A stretch of 64,000 nt of DNA from Niallia sp. FSL W8-0635 (GTDB lineage: Bacteria; Bacillota; Bacilli; Bacillales; Cytobacillaceae), in the NCBI RefSeq assembly GCF_038007965.1, contig NZ_JBBOYD010000001.1, positions 1,776,501 to 1,840,500 on the forward strand, given 5' to 3'. This document shows positions 39,669 through 51,888 of this stretch, piece by piece (position 1 is the first letter of the stretch; each line of letters starts with the position of its first letter). The position numbers and the translations under genes were made by a program. The notes below the pieces were generated by a model. The model was not told the origin of the DNA and ran no database searches. It saw only the letters and a list, made by a program, of their open reading frames with translations.

Positions 39669-42600
39669 AAGTATTAAAAGTATATTAGTAATCGGATCAG
39701 GACCAATCATCATTGGGCAGGCAGCAGAATTTGACTATGCAGGAGCGCAAGCATGTATCGCTTTAAAGGAAGAAGGCTATCGTGTTATCTTAGTAAACTC
39801 GAACCCTGCAACCATTATGACGGATACAGAAATGGCGGATAAAGTGTATATCGAACCGTTAACACTTGAGTTTGTCAGCAGAATTATTCGCAAAGAGAGA
39901 CCAGATGCTATCCTGCCAACATTAGGAGGACAAACTGGCTTGAACCTTGCTGTTGAGCTTTCAGATGCAGGTGTGTTAGAGGAATGTGGGGTTGAAGTAC
40001 TTGGAACGAAGCTATCTGCGATTCAGCAAGCAGAAGACAGAGACCTTTTCCGTAACTTGATGAATGAATTAGGAGAACCGGTACCAGATAGTGATATCAT
40101 CCATAATATGGACGAAGCAAGAGCATTTGTGGAGAGAATCGGTTATCCAGTAATCGTTCGTCCTGCTTTCACACTAGGTGGAACGGGCGGCGGTATTTGC
40201 CATAATGATCAAGAATTAGAAGAAATCGTTACAAGTGGATTAAAAAACAGTCCAGTAACGCAATGTTTATTAGAAAAAAGTATCGCAGGATTCAAGGAAA
40301 TTGAATATGAAGTAATGCGTGATAGCAATGATAACGCGATTGTTGTATGTAACATGGAAAATATCGATCCAGTTGGAATTCATACAGGTGACAGTATCGT
40401 TGTCGCACCAAGTCAGACGTTAAGTGATCGTGAATATCAATTATTAAGAAATACATCTTTAAAAATTATCCGTGCACTAAAAATTGAAGGTGGCTGTAAC
40501 GTACAGCTTGCACTAGACCCAGATAGCTTCCAATACTATATTATCGAAGTTAACCCAAGGGTAAGTCGTTCATCTGCACTTGCGAGTAAAGCAACTGGCT
40601 ATCCAATTGCAAAGCTAGCTGCAAAAATCGCAGTAGGCTTAACATTAGATGAAATGATGAATCCTGTAACAGGAAAAACATATGCAAGCTTTGAACCAGC
40701 ACTTGATTATGTAGTAAGTAAAATCCCACGCTTTCCATTTGATAAGTTTGAATCAGCAAAACGTAACCTTGGTACACAAATGAAAGCAACTGGAGAAGTA
40801 ATGGCGATTGGTCGTACTTTTGAAGAATCTTTATTAAAAGCGATTCGATCACTTGAAGCTAAAGTATATCACTTCTCCCTCAATGCAGCAGATGAAACAA
40901 GTGACGAATTACTGGAGAAACGAATAAGAGTTGCTGGAGACGAAAGATTGTTTTACATTGCAGAAGCACTTAACCGAGGTGTTAGCATTGAAACGATTCA
41001 TGAATGGAGCAAGATTGACTTATTCTTCCTTTATAAAATGGAGGGCATCATCAAGTTTGAAAAAGAATTAATCAATCATCCATTTGATTATGAATTTGTG
41101 AAAGAAGCGAAAGAAAAGGGATTTGCTGATATTCAGCTTGCAAAGCTTTGGAATACAACAGAGCTTGAAGTATATAACTGGAGAAAAGAAAAAGGCATCG
41201 TGCCAGTTTATAAAATGGTAGATACATGTGCGGCGGAGTTTGAATCAGAAACACCGTACTATTATGGAACATATGAAGAAGAAAATGAATCAATTGTAAC
41301 GGATAAGAAAAGCATCGTTGTCCTTGGCTCTGGACCGATTCGTATCGGGCAAGGGATTGAGTTTGACTATGCAACGGTTCACTCTGTATGGGCAATTAAG
41401 GAAGCTGGATATGAAGCTATTATCATTAATAATAATCCAGAGACAGTTTCAACGGACTTCAGTATCTCAGATAAGCTTTACTTTGAACCACTTACAATTG
41501 AAGATGTAATGCATATCATCGATTTAGAAAAGCCAGAAGGCGTTGTGGTTCAGTTTGGTGGGCAAACAGCCATCAACCTAGCTGGTCCATTAGCAGAGCG
41601 TGGCATCAAGATTTTAGGAACATCTCTAGAAGATTTAGATCGTGCTGAAGATCGTGATAAGTTTGAACAAAGTCTACATGAATTAGATATACCACAGCCA
41701 GACGGAAAAACGGCATTAACGGTAGAAGAAGCTCTTGTTGTTGCAAAATCAATTGGCTACCCAGTACTTGTTAGACCATCATACGTACTGGGCGGAAGAG
41801 CGATGCAAATCGTTTATAAGGATGAAGAATTGATTCCTTATATGGAAAATGCGGTAAAAGCAAGTCCGGGACAGCCAATCTTGATTGACCGTTACTTAAC
41901 AGGAAAAGAAATCGAAGTAGATGCAATTTGTGATGGAACAGATGTAGTAATTCCAGGGATTATGGAGCATATCGAACGTGCTGGGGTTCACTCAGGAGAT
42001 TCGATCGCTGTCTATCCACCACAAAGCTTATCTGCTGAAATTAAGCAAACATTAGTAGATTATACAACTAGACTTGCAAAAGGATTAAAAATTGTAGGGC
42101 TACTGAATATCCAATACGTTGTTTCCAAAGGAGAAGTATTCGTACTAGAAGTAAATCCTCGCTCTAGTAGAACAGTACCTTTCTTAAGCAAAATTACAAA
42201 TGTGCCAATGGCGAAAATCGCTACAAAAGTAATTTTGGGTACTACCTTAAAAGAACAAGGCTATCAATCTGGTTTAGTAGCAGAGAAGTCTGGTGTTTAT
42301 GTGAAAGTTCCAGTATTCTCTTTTGCAAAATTACGAAGAGTAGATATTACATTAGGACCTGAAATGAAATCAACAGGAGAGGTAATGGGGAAAGACATTA
42401 CTCTTGAAAAAGCACTATATAAAGGCTTAATTGCTTCAGGGATGAAGATAAAAACATTTGGGACAGTGCTGATGACAATTGGGGATAAAGATAAGGAAGA
42501 GGCTTTACAGCTTGCAAAAAGATTTACAAATATCGGCTATAGCTTGATGGCGACAAGCGGAACAGCAGCGTTCCTAGAAAGCAATAGCATTCCAGTGAAA

Positions 42601-42863
42601 GTAGTCGGTAAAATCGGTGGAGAAGGTCATACATTAATTGATGTAATCCGCAATGGGGAAGCACAATTTGTGATTAATACATTCTCAAAAGGCAGTCAAC
42701 CAGCAAGAGATGGATTCCGTATCAGACGTGAATCTGTTGAAAATGGCATTCCATGTTTAACTTCTTTAGATACAGCTGAAGCAATACTTAGAGTAGTAGA
42801 ATCAATGACATTCTCAACAGAGGCAATGGAGCCGAGCAAAACGCAACCGGAGGCAGTGTTAGT

Positions 42864-42867
<4 letters not shown>
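39655..42867 (+). CDS. carB: Carbamoyl-phosphate synthase large subunit
   Basis: CarB makes carbamoyl phosphate from bicarbonate, ATP and the CarA-derived ammonia. The 1070-residue protein consists of two homologous ATP-grasp halves ([20 protein letters not shown] near 12 and [20 protein letters not shown] near 560) and a C-terminal MGS-like allosteric domain (about 930-1070, [18 protein letters not shown]). The start MSKLKSIKS at 39655 has GGAAGGTG upstream; an in-frame ATG at 39646 would add three residues. Coupled to pyrK by an ATGA overlap. Confidence 0.98.
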
Positions 42868-45265
<2,398 letters not shown>

Positions 45266-45269
<4 letters not shown>

Positions 45270-45883
45270 AACATGAAATTGCAGAACAATTATTAGATAT
45301 TAAGGCAGTATTTTTACAACCAAATGATCCATTTACTTGGTCTTCAGGATTAAAGTCGCCAATCTATTGTGATAATCGCTTAACTTTGTCTTATCCAAAG
45401 GTGCGTAAAAATATCGCAACAGGATTAGCTGGATTAATTAAAGAAAAATTCCCTGAAACAGAAGTAGTAGCTGGAACTGCAACAGCAGGTATTCCTCATG
45501 CGGCTTGGGTAAGTGATATTCTCGACTTGCCAATGGTATATATCCGTTCAAAGGCAAAGGCACATGGAAAAGGTAAGCAAATTGAAGGCAAAGTCGAAAA
45601 AGGACAAAAAGTGGTAGTGGTGGAAGATCTAATTTCAACAGGTGGTAGTGTTATCAATGCTGTTGAGAGTTTACGAGAAGCAGGCTGTGAAGTTCTTGGA
45701 GTAGTTGCCATCTTTACATATGAGCTGCCAAAAGGGAATGAAATGCTAGGAGAAGCGGAAATTACAGCTTATTCGTTAACTGACTATACGAGTTTATTAA
45801 ATGTAGCGCAAGAAAAAGGATACATTGAAGAGGCGGATCTAGCAAGCTTAAAAGCTTGGAAGGAAAATCCAGAGAAATGGTAA
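45266..45883 (+). CDS. pyrE: Orotate phosphoribosyltransferase
   Basis: PyrE makes OMP from orotate and PRPP. The 205-residue product has [15 protein letters not shown], the catalytic-loop region [15 protein letters not shown] and the PRPP motif [15 protein letters not shown]. The start at 45266 forms an ATGA overlap with pyrF and has GGGAGGGC upstream; an in-frame codon at 45248 would add six atypical residues. It is the last gene of the pyr operon; a terminator follows. Confidence 0.98.
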
Positions 45884-45895
45884 AATAACTAAATG

Positions 45896-45930
45896 GAAAA
45901 AGGCGAATTCGTGTTGGATTCGTCTTTTTT
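45896..45930 (+). terminator. Terminator of the pyr operon
   Basis: A stem of about 12 bp with G-U pairs (AAAAAGGCGAATTC with GATTCGTCTTTTTT) ends in a T-run. A further inverted repeat AAAGGACA/TGTCCTTT lies about 45976-46013. Confidence 0.85.
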
Positions 45931-46104
45931 CATGTTTTTTTGTATATTTCGATTTAATGAAGTTTAACAGATAAAAGGACAAAGTTCTATTTCGCAGCAG
46001 ACACTGTCCTTTCAATACTTCTATAGGCTACTGTTCCTTTCCATTCCCGAATTTCATTAATAATAATTAAATTCGCAATATATTAGGAATTACGAATTAA
46101 GCTG

Positions 46105-46138
46105 CTAAAAAATTTGTGCAAATGTACAAAATTTTTAG
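46105..46138 (+). promoter_or_regulatory. 34-bp near-palindrome upstream of glycerate kinase (candidate CdaR operator)
   Basis: CTAAAAAATTTGTGCA (46105-46120), AA, TGTACAAAATTTTTAG (46123-46138): the 16-bp arms match at 14 positions. It has no terminator tail and lies about 100 bp before the kinase start. Position before the gene adjacent to a cdaR-like regulator suggests an operator; no binding motif is known to me for Bacillus CdaR. Confidence 0.45.
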
Positions 46139-46186
46139 TAAATATGACTATATCAATCCAAAGAAAAATAGAGTAATATTTTTAAA

Positions 46187-46201
46187 TAGAAAGCGCTATC
46201 T
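46187..46201 (+). promoter_or_regulatory. cre-like CcpA site upstream of glycerate kinase
   Basis: TAGAAAGCGCTATCT matches 14 of 15 positions of WTGNAANCGNWNNCW (the second base deviates). It lies 36 bp before the start codon, consistent with catabolite repression from within the transcribed leader. Confidence 0.7.
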
Positions 46202-46237
46202 ATACTTTTTTGTTTAAAAAGAAAGGGGTGAGTACTC

Positions 46238-47380
46238 ATAAAAAACGATTTTGTTATTGTTTTAGCTCCAGACTCTTTTAAAGAGAGCATGACAGCAAGA
46301 GAAGCATGTGAGGCTATGGAAAGAGGGATTAAGAAAGCAAATAATCGGATTACCTGTCTCCAAGTGCCAATGGCAGATGGTGGAGAAAGCACAATGGAAT
46401 TGCTAGTAAATGCTAATAAAGGTAAAATATACAATGAAAAAGTATTAGATCCTCTTGGGCGTGAAGTGACAGCATCATATGGTATTTTAGAAGATAGCCA
46501 AACAGGAATTATTGATATGGCTAGTGCAAGTGGCATTCATTTGGTAGCAATTGAAGAAAGGAATCCGCTTATTACTACTACTTATGGAACTGGTCAATTA
46601 ATAAAAGCTTGTCTAGATCATAATATTAAAAAACTTATCGTAGGTATTGGTGGAAGCGCTACAAATGATGGTGGTGCTGGGCTGGTACAGGCTCTAGGTG
46701 GAAAGTTTTTTGATGAAAATGGAAAGGAGCTCGGGTTTGGAGGTGGAGAATTAGGAAGGCTGGCAAGAATAGATATAAAAAATTTGGATCCGCGCATAAA
46801 AGATCTATCAGTTGAGGTTGCATGTGATGTTAATAATCCCCTCTGTGGTGAGCAAGGAGCATCCTATGTGTTTGGACCACAAAAAGGTGCGACATTAGAA
46901 ATCGCTCAACAATTAGACAGAAATTTAATGAATTATGCGGCTATAATTAAAGAAGAATTTCATATAGACATTCTTAATGTACCAGGTGCAGGAGCAGCAG
47001 GAGGCTTGGGTGCTGGATTGATGGTGTTTTTAAATGGAACGTTAAAAAAAGGCATTGATATTGTCATTCGATATTCATCATTGGAAGAGAAAGTGAAGGG
47101 GGCGGATATGGTCTGGACAGGTGAAGGCTGTATAGATTTCCAAACCAAATTTGGAAAAACCCCTATAGGTGTTGCTTCGGTCGCTAAAAAGTATAATAAA
47201 CCTGTAGTGGCCTTTGCTGGTAAAATCGGTAATAATATTGATTCATTATATGAAAAAATTGATTCTATTTTTTGTATCATGCAAGGAGTAACAACGCTCG
47301 AGGAGGCGTTAGCAAATGGCAAGCAGAATCTAGAGCGTACTTCTGAGAATATGATACGATCGATGAATTTAGTCATGTAA
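46238..47380 (+). CDS. glxK: Glycerate kinase (GlxK/GarK family) with apparent AUA start
   Basis: This family phosphorylates D-glycerate, the end point of glucarate, galactarate and glyoxylate routes. Motifs are VIVLAPDSFKESMTA (family N-terminus), PMADGGEST, VGIGGSATNDGGAGL and GAGAAGGLGAG. If started at the first ATG (46289) the protein loses its conserved first strand. In the same frame, ATA at 46238 sits 7 nt after AAAGGGGTG and gives 380 residues, the usual length; a stop (TGA, 46229) precedes it. Alternatively a one-base indel in the A6 run (46240-46245) hides a GTG start at 46228. The kinase assignment is firm; the start is unresolved. Confidence 0.85.
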   Translation: MKNDFVIVLAPDSFKESMTAREACEAMERGIKKANNRITCLQVPMADGGESTMELLVNANKGKIYNEKVLDPLGREVTASYGILEDSQTGIIDMASASGIHLVAIEERNPLITTTYGTGQLIKACLDHNIKKLIVGIGGSATNDGGAGLVQALGGKFFDENGKELGFGGGELGRLARIDIKNLDPRIKDLSVEVACDVNNPLCGEQGASYVFGPQKGATLEIAQQLDRNLMNYAAIIKEEFHIDILNVPGAGAAGGLGAGLMVFLNGTLKKGIDIVIRYSSLEEKVKGADMVWTGEGCIDFQTKFGKTPIGVASVAKKYNKPVVAFAGKIGNNIDSLYEKIDSIFCIMQGVTTLEEALANGKQNLERTSENMIRSMNLVM

Positions 47381-47410
47381 AATGGATACCTCGTAAGAAA
47401 AGGTGATGGG

Positions 47411-48445
47411 ATGAAATTATCGAAACAAATTGCGGAAAAGGTAGCAAAGGAAATGATGAATATCATCCCTTATAATATTAATCTTATGAATGAAAAAGGA
47501 ATTATTTTTGGAAGCGGAGATAAGAAAAGAATCGGAACTTTGCATAAGGGAGCATCAAAGGTTCTTGTTACTCAAAAAATCTATGAGGTTTATATGGAAG
47601 AAGAGTCAATGAAACCGGGAGTCAATGAACCTATTGTAATTAATGATGAAATTATAGGAGTTATCGGAATTACTGGGCATCCAGATGAAGTGAGACCATT
47701 TAGTAAGTTGGTGGGCGCTACCGCCAAATTACTAATTGAACAGGAAAGCGTAAATAAGAAAATGCAAAACGACAGAATGAGGCGTGAGAAATTTTATAAC
47801 GAATTATTACTAAGAAAAACATGCTATGACGATGAATTTTTGCAACAAGGAAAATTTTATGGAATTGACCTTACACAGAAATGTCAAGCAATCGTCATCA
47901 AAGGAAATTTAAATACAAAAGCTTTTAAGACATTTTTAGAAGATTTTAGACATTACTCTAGCATAAATCCTAATAAAATTGTTCTATTTATTACGGAACA
48001 AACTAAAGTGATGGAAGTAATAAAAGGCTTAATAGAAAGAATAGAAATAGAAAAAATAGCAATCGGTAACAAGGAGGAGTTAGCTGCTGTTTCATTGGAA
48101 CAAGCAGACAGTGCGTGGGAGGTCGGAAATAAAATAAAGCCATCAGAAAAAGTCTATTACTATGATGATTTTAAATTATTTATTCATCTTGCTTCCTGTG
48201 AAAGAAATAATATTGATTCCAGTTTAGCAGGGTTAGATAAGTCAGGAAATAATAAGGAGCTTTTTCATACATTGCAAATATTTATAGAAGAAAATGGCGA
48301 TATTCACAACACGACGAAAAAATTGAACATTCATAGAAATACTTTGAATTATCGATTAGAAAAAATTAAGGATCTAACTGGGAAGAATCCGAAAGTGTTT
48401 TTAGAATTATTCGAATTATTATGTTCAATGATTTGGTATAAATAA
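47411..48445 (+). CDS. cdaR: CdaR-family sugar diacid regulator
   Basis: A 344-residue transcription factor with an N-terminal putative sugar-diacid recognition domain (about 1-130, LSKQIAEKVAKEMMNIIPYNINLMNEKGIIFGSGD, EPIVINDEIIGVIGITG), a middle linker domain and a C-terminal PucR/CdaR helix-turn-helix (about 285-340, NTTKKLNIHRNTLNYRLEKIKDLTGKNP). Relatives activate glucarate, galactarate and glycerate genes. It begins 30 bp after glycerate kinase, with SD AAAGGTGATGGG, so the two likely form an operon. Which diacid it senses is not visible. Confidence 0.88.
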   Translation: MKLSKQIAEKVAKEMMNIIPYNINLMNEKGIIFGSGDKKRIGTLHKGASKVLVTQKIYEVYMEEESMKPGVNEPIVINDEIIGVIGITGHPDEVRPFSKLVGATAKLLIEQESVNKKMQNDRMRREKFYNELLLRKTCYDDEFLQQGKFYGIDLTQKCQAIVIKGNLNTKAFKTFLEDFRHYSSINPNKIVLFITEQTKVMEVIKGLIERIEIEKIAIGNKEELAAVSLEQADSAWEVGNKIKPSEKVYYYDDFKLFIHLASCERNNIDSSLAGLDKSGNNKELFHTLQIFIEENGDIHNTTKKLNIHRNTLNYRLEKIKDLTGKNPKVFLELFELLCSMIWYK

Positions 48446-48489
48446 TAGCAATTGTATAGAGAATAAAGCTCTTTTTGATTTGATCATTT

Positions 48490-48503
48490 TGTAAGCGCTA
48501 ATA
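48490..48503 (+). promoter_or_regulatory. cre-like CcpA site upstream of GPH transporter
   Basis: TGTAAGCGCTAATA fits 13 of 14 positions of TGWAARCGYTWNCW. It stands 4 bp before the -35 of the promoter candidate at 48508-48535. Confidence 0.65.
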
Positions 48504-48507
48504 TGGA

Positions 48508-48535
48508 GTGAAATCAAAAGTATCACTGATATAAT
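48508..48535 (+). promoter_or_regulatory. Candidate extended -10 promoter of the transporter-GH5 pair
   Basis: GTGAAA (48508-48513), 16-bp spacer, TATAAT (48530-48535) with TG at 48527-48528 (perfect TGnTATAAT). The leader to the first ATG would be about 240 nt, unusually long, and has no clear structure I can name. Confidence 0.6.
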
Positions 48536-48780
48536 GGCATACTTTGCTAGTACTACCATCCTACATAAGAAATCGATAACAATTTAAAGGTGATAGTAGG
48601 CATTGCGTTTTCGTATTGAATGGGCGAAAGGCTTAATTTAGAAGAACTGTGAGAGAAAAAATTTTTTATCTAATCTTTTGTTCGATAAATAACTATTTTT
48701 GGAAAGGTGATAGAAATCACTCCAAATACGAGGAAGCATTCATATTGTATGAACAATAATTAGAAAAAAGGGGGATAAAT

Positions 48781-50163
48781 ATGAACACAAGACTCGCAGA
48801 GAACATTCCGGTGGTTCCAACAGTAAAAATTAGAACGAAAGAAAAACTTGGCTATGCTACTGGAGATTTAGCTTGTAATTTTATCTATCAAACAGTGAGT
48901 AGCTATCTATTATTCTTTTACACGGACGTTTTTGGAATCACAGCTGCAGCAGCTGGATTGATGTTCTTAATCGTTCGGCTAATTGATGCCGTTCTCGATC
49001 CATTTATTGGAACACTTGTTGATAAAACCAATACAAAATACGGAAGATTTCGTCCATATCTTTTATATGGCGCTTTTCCCTTTGCAGGTGTAGCAATTCT
49101 TTGCTTTACAACACCAGGATTTTCTGACCCGATGAAACTTGTTTATGCCTATATAACTTATATTTTATTATCAATAACCTATTCCGTTATTAATATTCCG
49201 TATACAGCCCTTACGTCAGCAATCACTCAAGATAATAAAGAGGTTGTTAGTTTAACTTCTTATAGAATGCTATTTTCCAATACCGGCGGATTAATTGTTT
49301 CTTTCGGAGTGCCACTTTTAGCTGGAATCTTTACAAGTGTATCTGGCGCAACAAGTACTGGTTGGCAAATCACGATGTCTATCATGGGAATTGTCGGAGC
49401 CTTTTTATTGATTTATAGCTTTTATAATACAAAAGAACGCGTACCTATTTCTCATAAGGAAGAAGATAAGATTACATTTAAGGATATATTTATTCAATTA
49501 AAGAGTAATCGTCCGCTTCTCATCGTATGTTTATTCTTTATTCTTAACTTCGGCGTGAATTCGATTGTTAACTCTGTTGGTATTTATTATGTTACGTATA
49601 ATGTTGGGAAACCAGAACTTGTAAAATGGTATGGATTATTAGGAACACTTCCAGCACTTGTTCTTATGCCATTAATGCCAATGATGTATAAGTGGATGGG
49701 AAAGAAAAAATTACTATTTACAGCGCTATCTTGTAAGGCAATTGGTTTGATTGCTCTATTCCTAGTGCCAGCTTCTATGGTTCCACTTGTTTTTGCATCA
49801 AGAGCTATTGCGGCAATTGGTACAATCACAGCAGGCGGTTTTACATGGGCGTTAATTCCGGAGACGATTGATTATGGTGAATATAAAACGGGTAAACGTG
49901 CAAGCGGTGTCATTTATGCTTTAGTTGGTTTCTTCTTTAAGTTCGGTATGGCTATTGGCGGAATCATTCCAGGTTTAATCCTAGCTAATTTCGGCTATGT
50001 TGCCAACCAAATTCAAACAGCAACTGCTTTACACGGAATTTTAATAACAATGACAATTATTCCAGCAGTCTTTGTCATAATTGAACTATTTGCTATCTAT
50101 TTCTATAACCTTGATGAAAAGGAACATAAAAGAGTACTTTCAGTGTTGAATACTAGAAAATAA
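48781..50163 (+). CDS. GPH-family glycoside-pentoside-hexuronide:cation symporter
   Basis: A 460-residue MFS-type sugar symporter with about 12 membrane helices. Family features are KLGYATGDLACNFIYQTVSSYLLFFYTDVFGI, the RLIDAVLDPFIGTLVDKTNTKYGRFRPYLL loop (the GPH DP.G...D signature), NIPYTALTSAIT and FTWALIPETIDYGEYKTGKRASGVIYAL. The SD GGGGGAT is 6 nt upstream of the ATG. It probably imports the oligosaccharide or glycoside cleaved by the next gene. The substrate (for example beta-glucosides, mannosides or glucuronides) cannot be read from sequence. Confidence 0.9.
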   Translation: MNTRLAENIPVVPTVKIRTKEKLGYATGDLACNFIYQTVSSYLLFFYTDVFGITAAAAGLMFLIVRLIDAVLDPFIGTLVDKTNTKYGRFRPYLLYGAFPFAGVAILCFTTPGFSDPMKLVYAYITYILLSITYSVINIPYTALTSAITQDNKEVVSLTSYRMLFSNTGGLIVSFGVPLLAGIFTSVSGATSTGWQITMSIMGIVGAFLLIYSFYNTKERVPISHKEEDKITFKDIFIQLKSNRPLLIVCLFFILNFGVNSIVNSVGIYYVTYNVGKPELVKWYGLLGTLPALVLMPLMPMMYKWMGKKKLLFTALSCKAIGLIALFLVPASMVPLVFASRAIAAIGTITAGGFTWALIPETIDYGEYKTGKRASGVIYALVGFFFKFGMAIGGIIPGLILANFGYVANQIQTATALHGILITMTIIPAVFVIIELFAIYFYNLDEKEHKRVLSVLNTRK

Positions 50164-50260
50164 TCTTGATTGTATAAGGTTATATAAAAAAAACTATTAA
50201 TCTTCCAGCGTTTATTGGATTCTTCAATCTGGAAAACAATTTATCTCCTGTTAGTTTGAT

Positions 50261-50313
50261 ATAAAATAGTCAATTAATAAGTAAAGTTCCCCGCTATTTT
50301 TTGACTATTTTAT
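50261..50313 (+). repeat. 13-bp perfect inverted repeat before the GH5 gene
   Basis: ATAAAATAGTCAA (50261-50273) and TTGACTATTTTAT (50301-50313), 27-nt loop. No T-run follows directly, so it may be an RNA stem or operator rather than a strong terminator. The second arm contains TTGACT, a possible -35 with a poor -10 (TAAGAC, 50323). Confidence 0.5.
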
Positions 50314-50355
50314 GTTTAAAAATAAGACATTTGCTAGGAAAGGATGATTATAATA

Positions 50356-51843
50356 ATGGAATTACTTCAAGTAGAAAATAATAAAATTATCGGTGCATCT
50401 GGAAAACCAATTCAATTAAGAGGGACCTGTATTGGTGGATGGATGAATATGGAAGACTTTATTAATGGGTATACAGGAACAGAACACGCACTTCGTTATA
50501 CAATGGCTGAAACGATTGGTAAAGAAAAAGCTGAGTTTCTATTTGATCGATTATTACATTATTTTTTCGGAGAAGATGATATAAAATTTATCAAAAGTTG
50601 GGGAGCAACTGCCATCCGAATTCCTTTAAATTACCGTCATTTTGAAGATGATGAAGCACCATTTATTTATAAAGAATCGGGATTTGAACGTTTGGATAAA
50701 ATCATTGATTTATGCGAAAAGCATGAGCTTTATGTTATTCTCGATCTCCATGCAGTCCAAGGCTATCAAAATACGCATTGGCATTCAGATAATGATGTGC
50801 GCCATAGCTTTTTCTGGCATGATAAAACATACCAAGATCGATTTATTGCTTTATGGGAAGAATTTGCAAGACGCTATAATGGCAGAAGTGTGATTGCAGG
50901 CTATAATATTATGAATGAACCATGTGTGAATACTCCCCATGGGGACTTCCCTCACACTTTCTTTAAGAATTATAAACCAGACTGGGAAAGGATGAATCGA
51001 ATCTATAGAAGAACGGTGGAAGCAATCCGTGATATTGATCCTGACCATATTATCTTTCTTGAAGGAGATAACTACTCGAAGTTATTCGAGGGATTAGAAG
51101 CACCTTTTGCTACCAATCTGGTTTACAGTAGCCATAATTATACTGCTGCAGGATTTGGACCTGGCCCTTATCCAGGTATAGCTGATGCAAAGACTGCTCG
51201 TGTTGAAAGTGGAAAGCATTGGGATTTAGACGTTCAAAAGGAAGTATTTAATAGTCATGAAGGGACACAATTTGCAGAAAAATATAATGTTCCTCTTTGG
51301 GTAGGGGAATTTGGTTCCGTATATAATGGGCCAGAAAATGAGATTTCCGACCGCCTAGATGCGATGGATGATCAATTAGGTATCTTTGAGGAATTTGGTG
51401 CACACTGGACAACTTGGACATATAAAGATGTAGGAGTAATGGGCTTAGTAACACTCGATCCAGAATCTGAATATTTACAGAAGGTTTCGGCCATTTTCAA
51501 AATGAAGCATGCCCTTAATACAGATGATTGGATGATATGGTTACCAGGATTTAAGGCAAGACAATCTGTTGAAGAACTAGCAACTCATCTTGAAGAGGTG
51601 GTTAATCCAGAAATGTCTCACAGCTTTAATCTATCCAGCCTGTCACAAGCAATTTTAACTATTTATGCTGGAGCATTGATCCAACCAGAGTATGCAAAGA
51701 TTTTTAAAGATCTTTCTGAAGAAGAAATTGATCTTATTATGCAGTCCTTTGCTTTTAAAAACTGTAAAGTAAATGAAGGTTTGCTAAATGTATTGGAAAA
51801 GCATACAAATAATAAACATAGTTCCTTAAAAGTAGAGCAGTGA
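50356..51843 (+). CDS. Cytoplasmic glycoside hydrolase family 5 enzyme
   Basis: A 495-residue GH5 (clan A, beta/alpha barrel) glycosidase. The acid/base Glu188 lies in YNIMNEPC and the nucleophile Glu318 in PLWVGEFGS; other signatures are [28 protein letters not shown] and the sugar-contact [13 protein letters not shown]. There is no signal peptide, so it probably cleaves imported oligosaccharides. About 110 C-terminal residues after the barrel ([16 protein letters not shown] onwards) are helical and unassigned. The start at 50356 is preferred, because an ATG at 50344 abuts the AGGAAAGGA SD. The closest type by feel is an exo-beta-glucanase/glucosidase; the substrate is unknown. Confidence 0.85.
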   Translation: MELLQVENNKIIGASGKPIQLRGTCIGGWMNMEDFINGYTGTEHALRYTMAETIGKEKAEFLFDRLLHYFFGEDDIKFIKSWGATAIRIPLNYRHFEDDEAPFIYKESGFERLDKIIDLCEKHELYVILDLHAVQGYQNTHWHSDNDVRHSFFWHDKTYQDRFIALWEEFARRYNGRSVIAGYNIMNEPCVNTPHGDFPHTFFKNYKPDWERMNRIYRRTVEAIRDIDPDHIIFLEGDNYSKLFEGLEAPFATNLVYSSHNYTAAGFGPGPYPGIADAKTARVESGKHWDLDVQKEVFNSHEGTQFAEKYNVPLWVGEFGSVYNGPENEISDRLDAMDDQLGIFEEFGAHWTTWTYKDVGVMGLVTLDPESEYLQKVSAIFKMKHALNTDDWMIWLPGFKARQSVEELATHLEEVVNPEMSHSFNLSSLSQAILTIYAGALIQPEYAKIFKDLSEEEIDLIMQSFAFKNCKVNEGLLNVLEKHTNNKHSSLKVEQ

Positions 51844-51849
51844 TAAATA

Positions 51850-51888
51850 AAAAAACGGGGAGAAATAAATTATTTCTCCCCGTTTTTT
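51850..51888. terminator. Bidirectional terminator between GH5 and rqcH
   Basis: A perfect 18-bp stem (51850-51867 with 51871-51888, 3-nt loop) with CGGGGAGAAATA in its core is flanked by A-run and T-run. It serves both convergent genes. Confidence 0.95.

Noticed and set aside
46960..47466. 168-codon reverse ORF opposite the glycerate kinase
   Set aside because: It mirrors the codons of the kinase and cdaR start, has no SD or family match, and is a shadow ORF.
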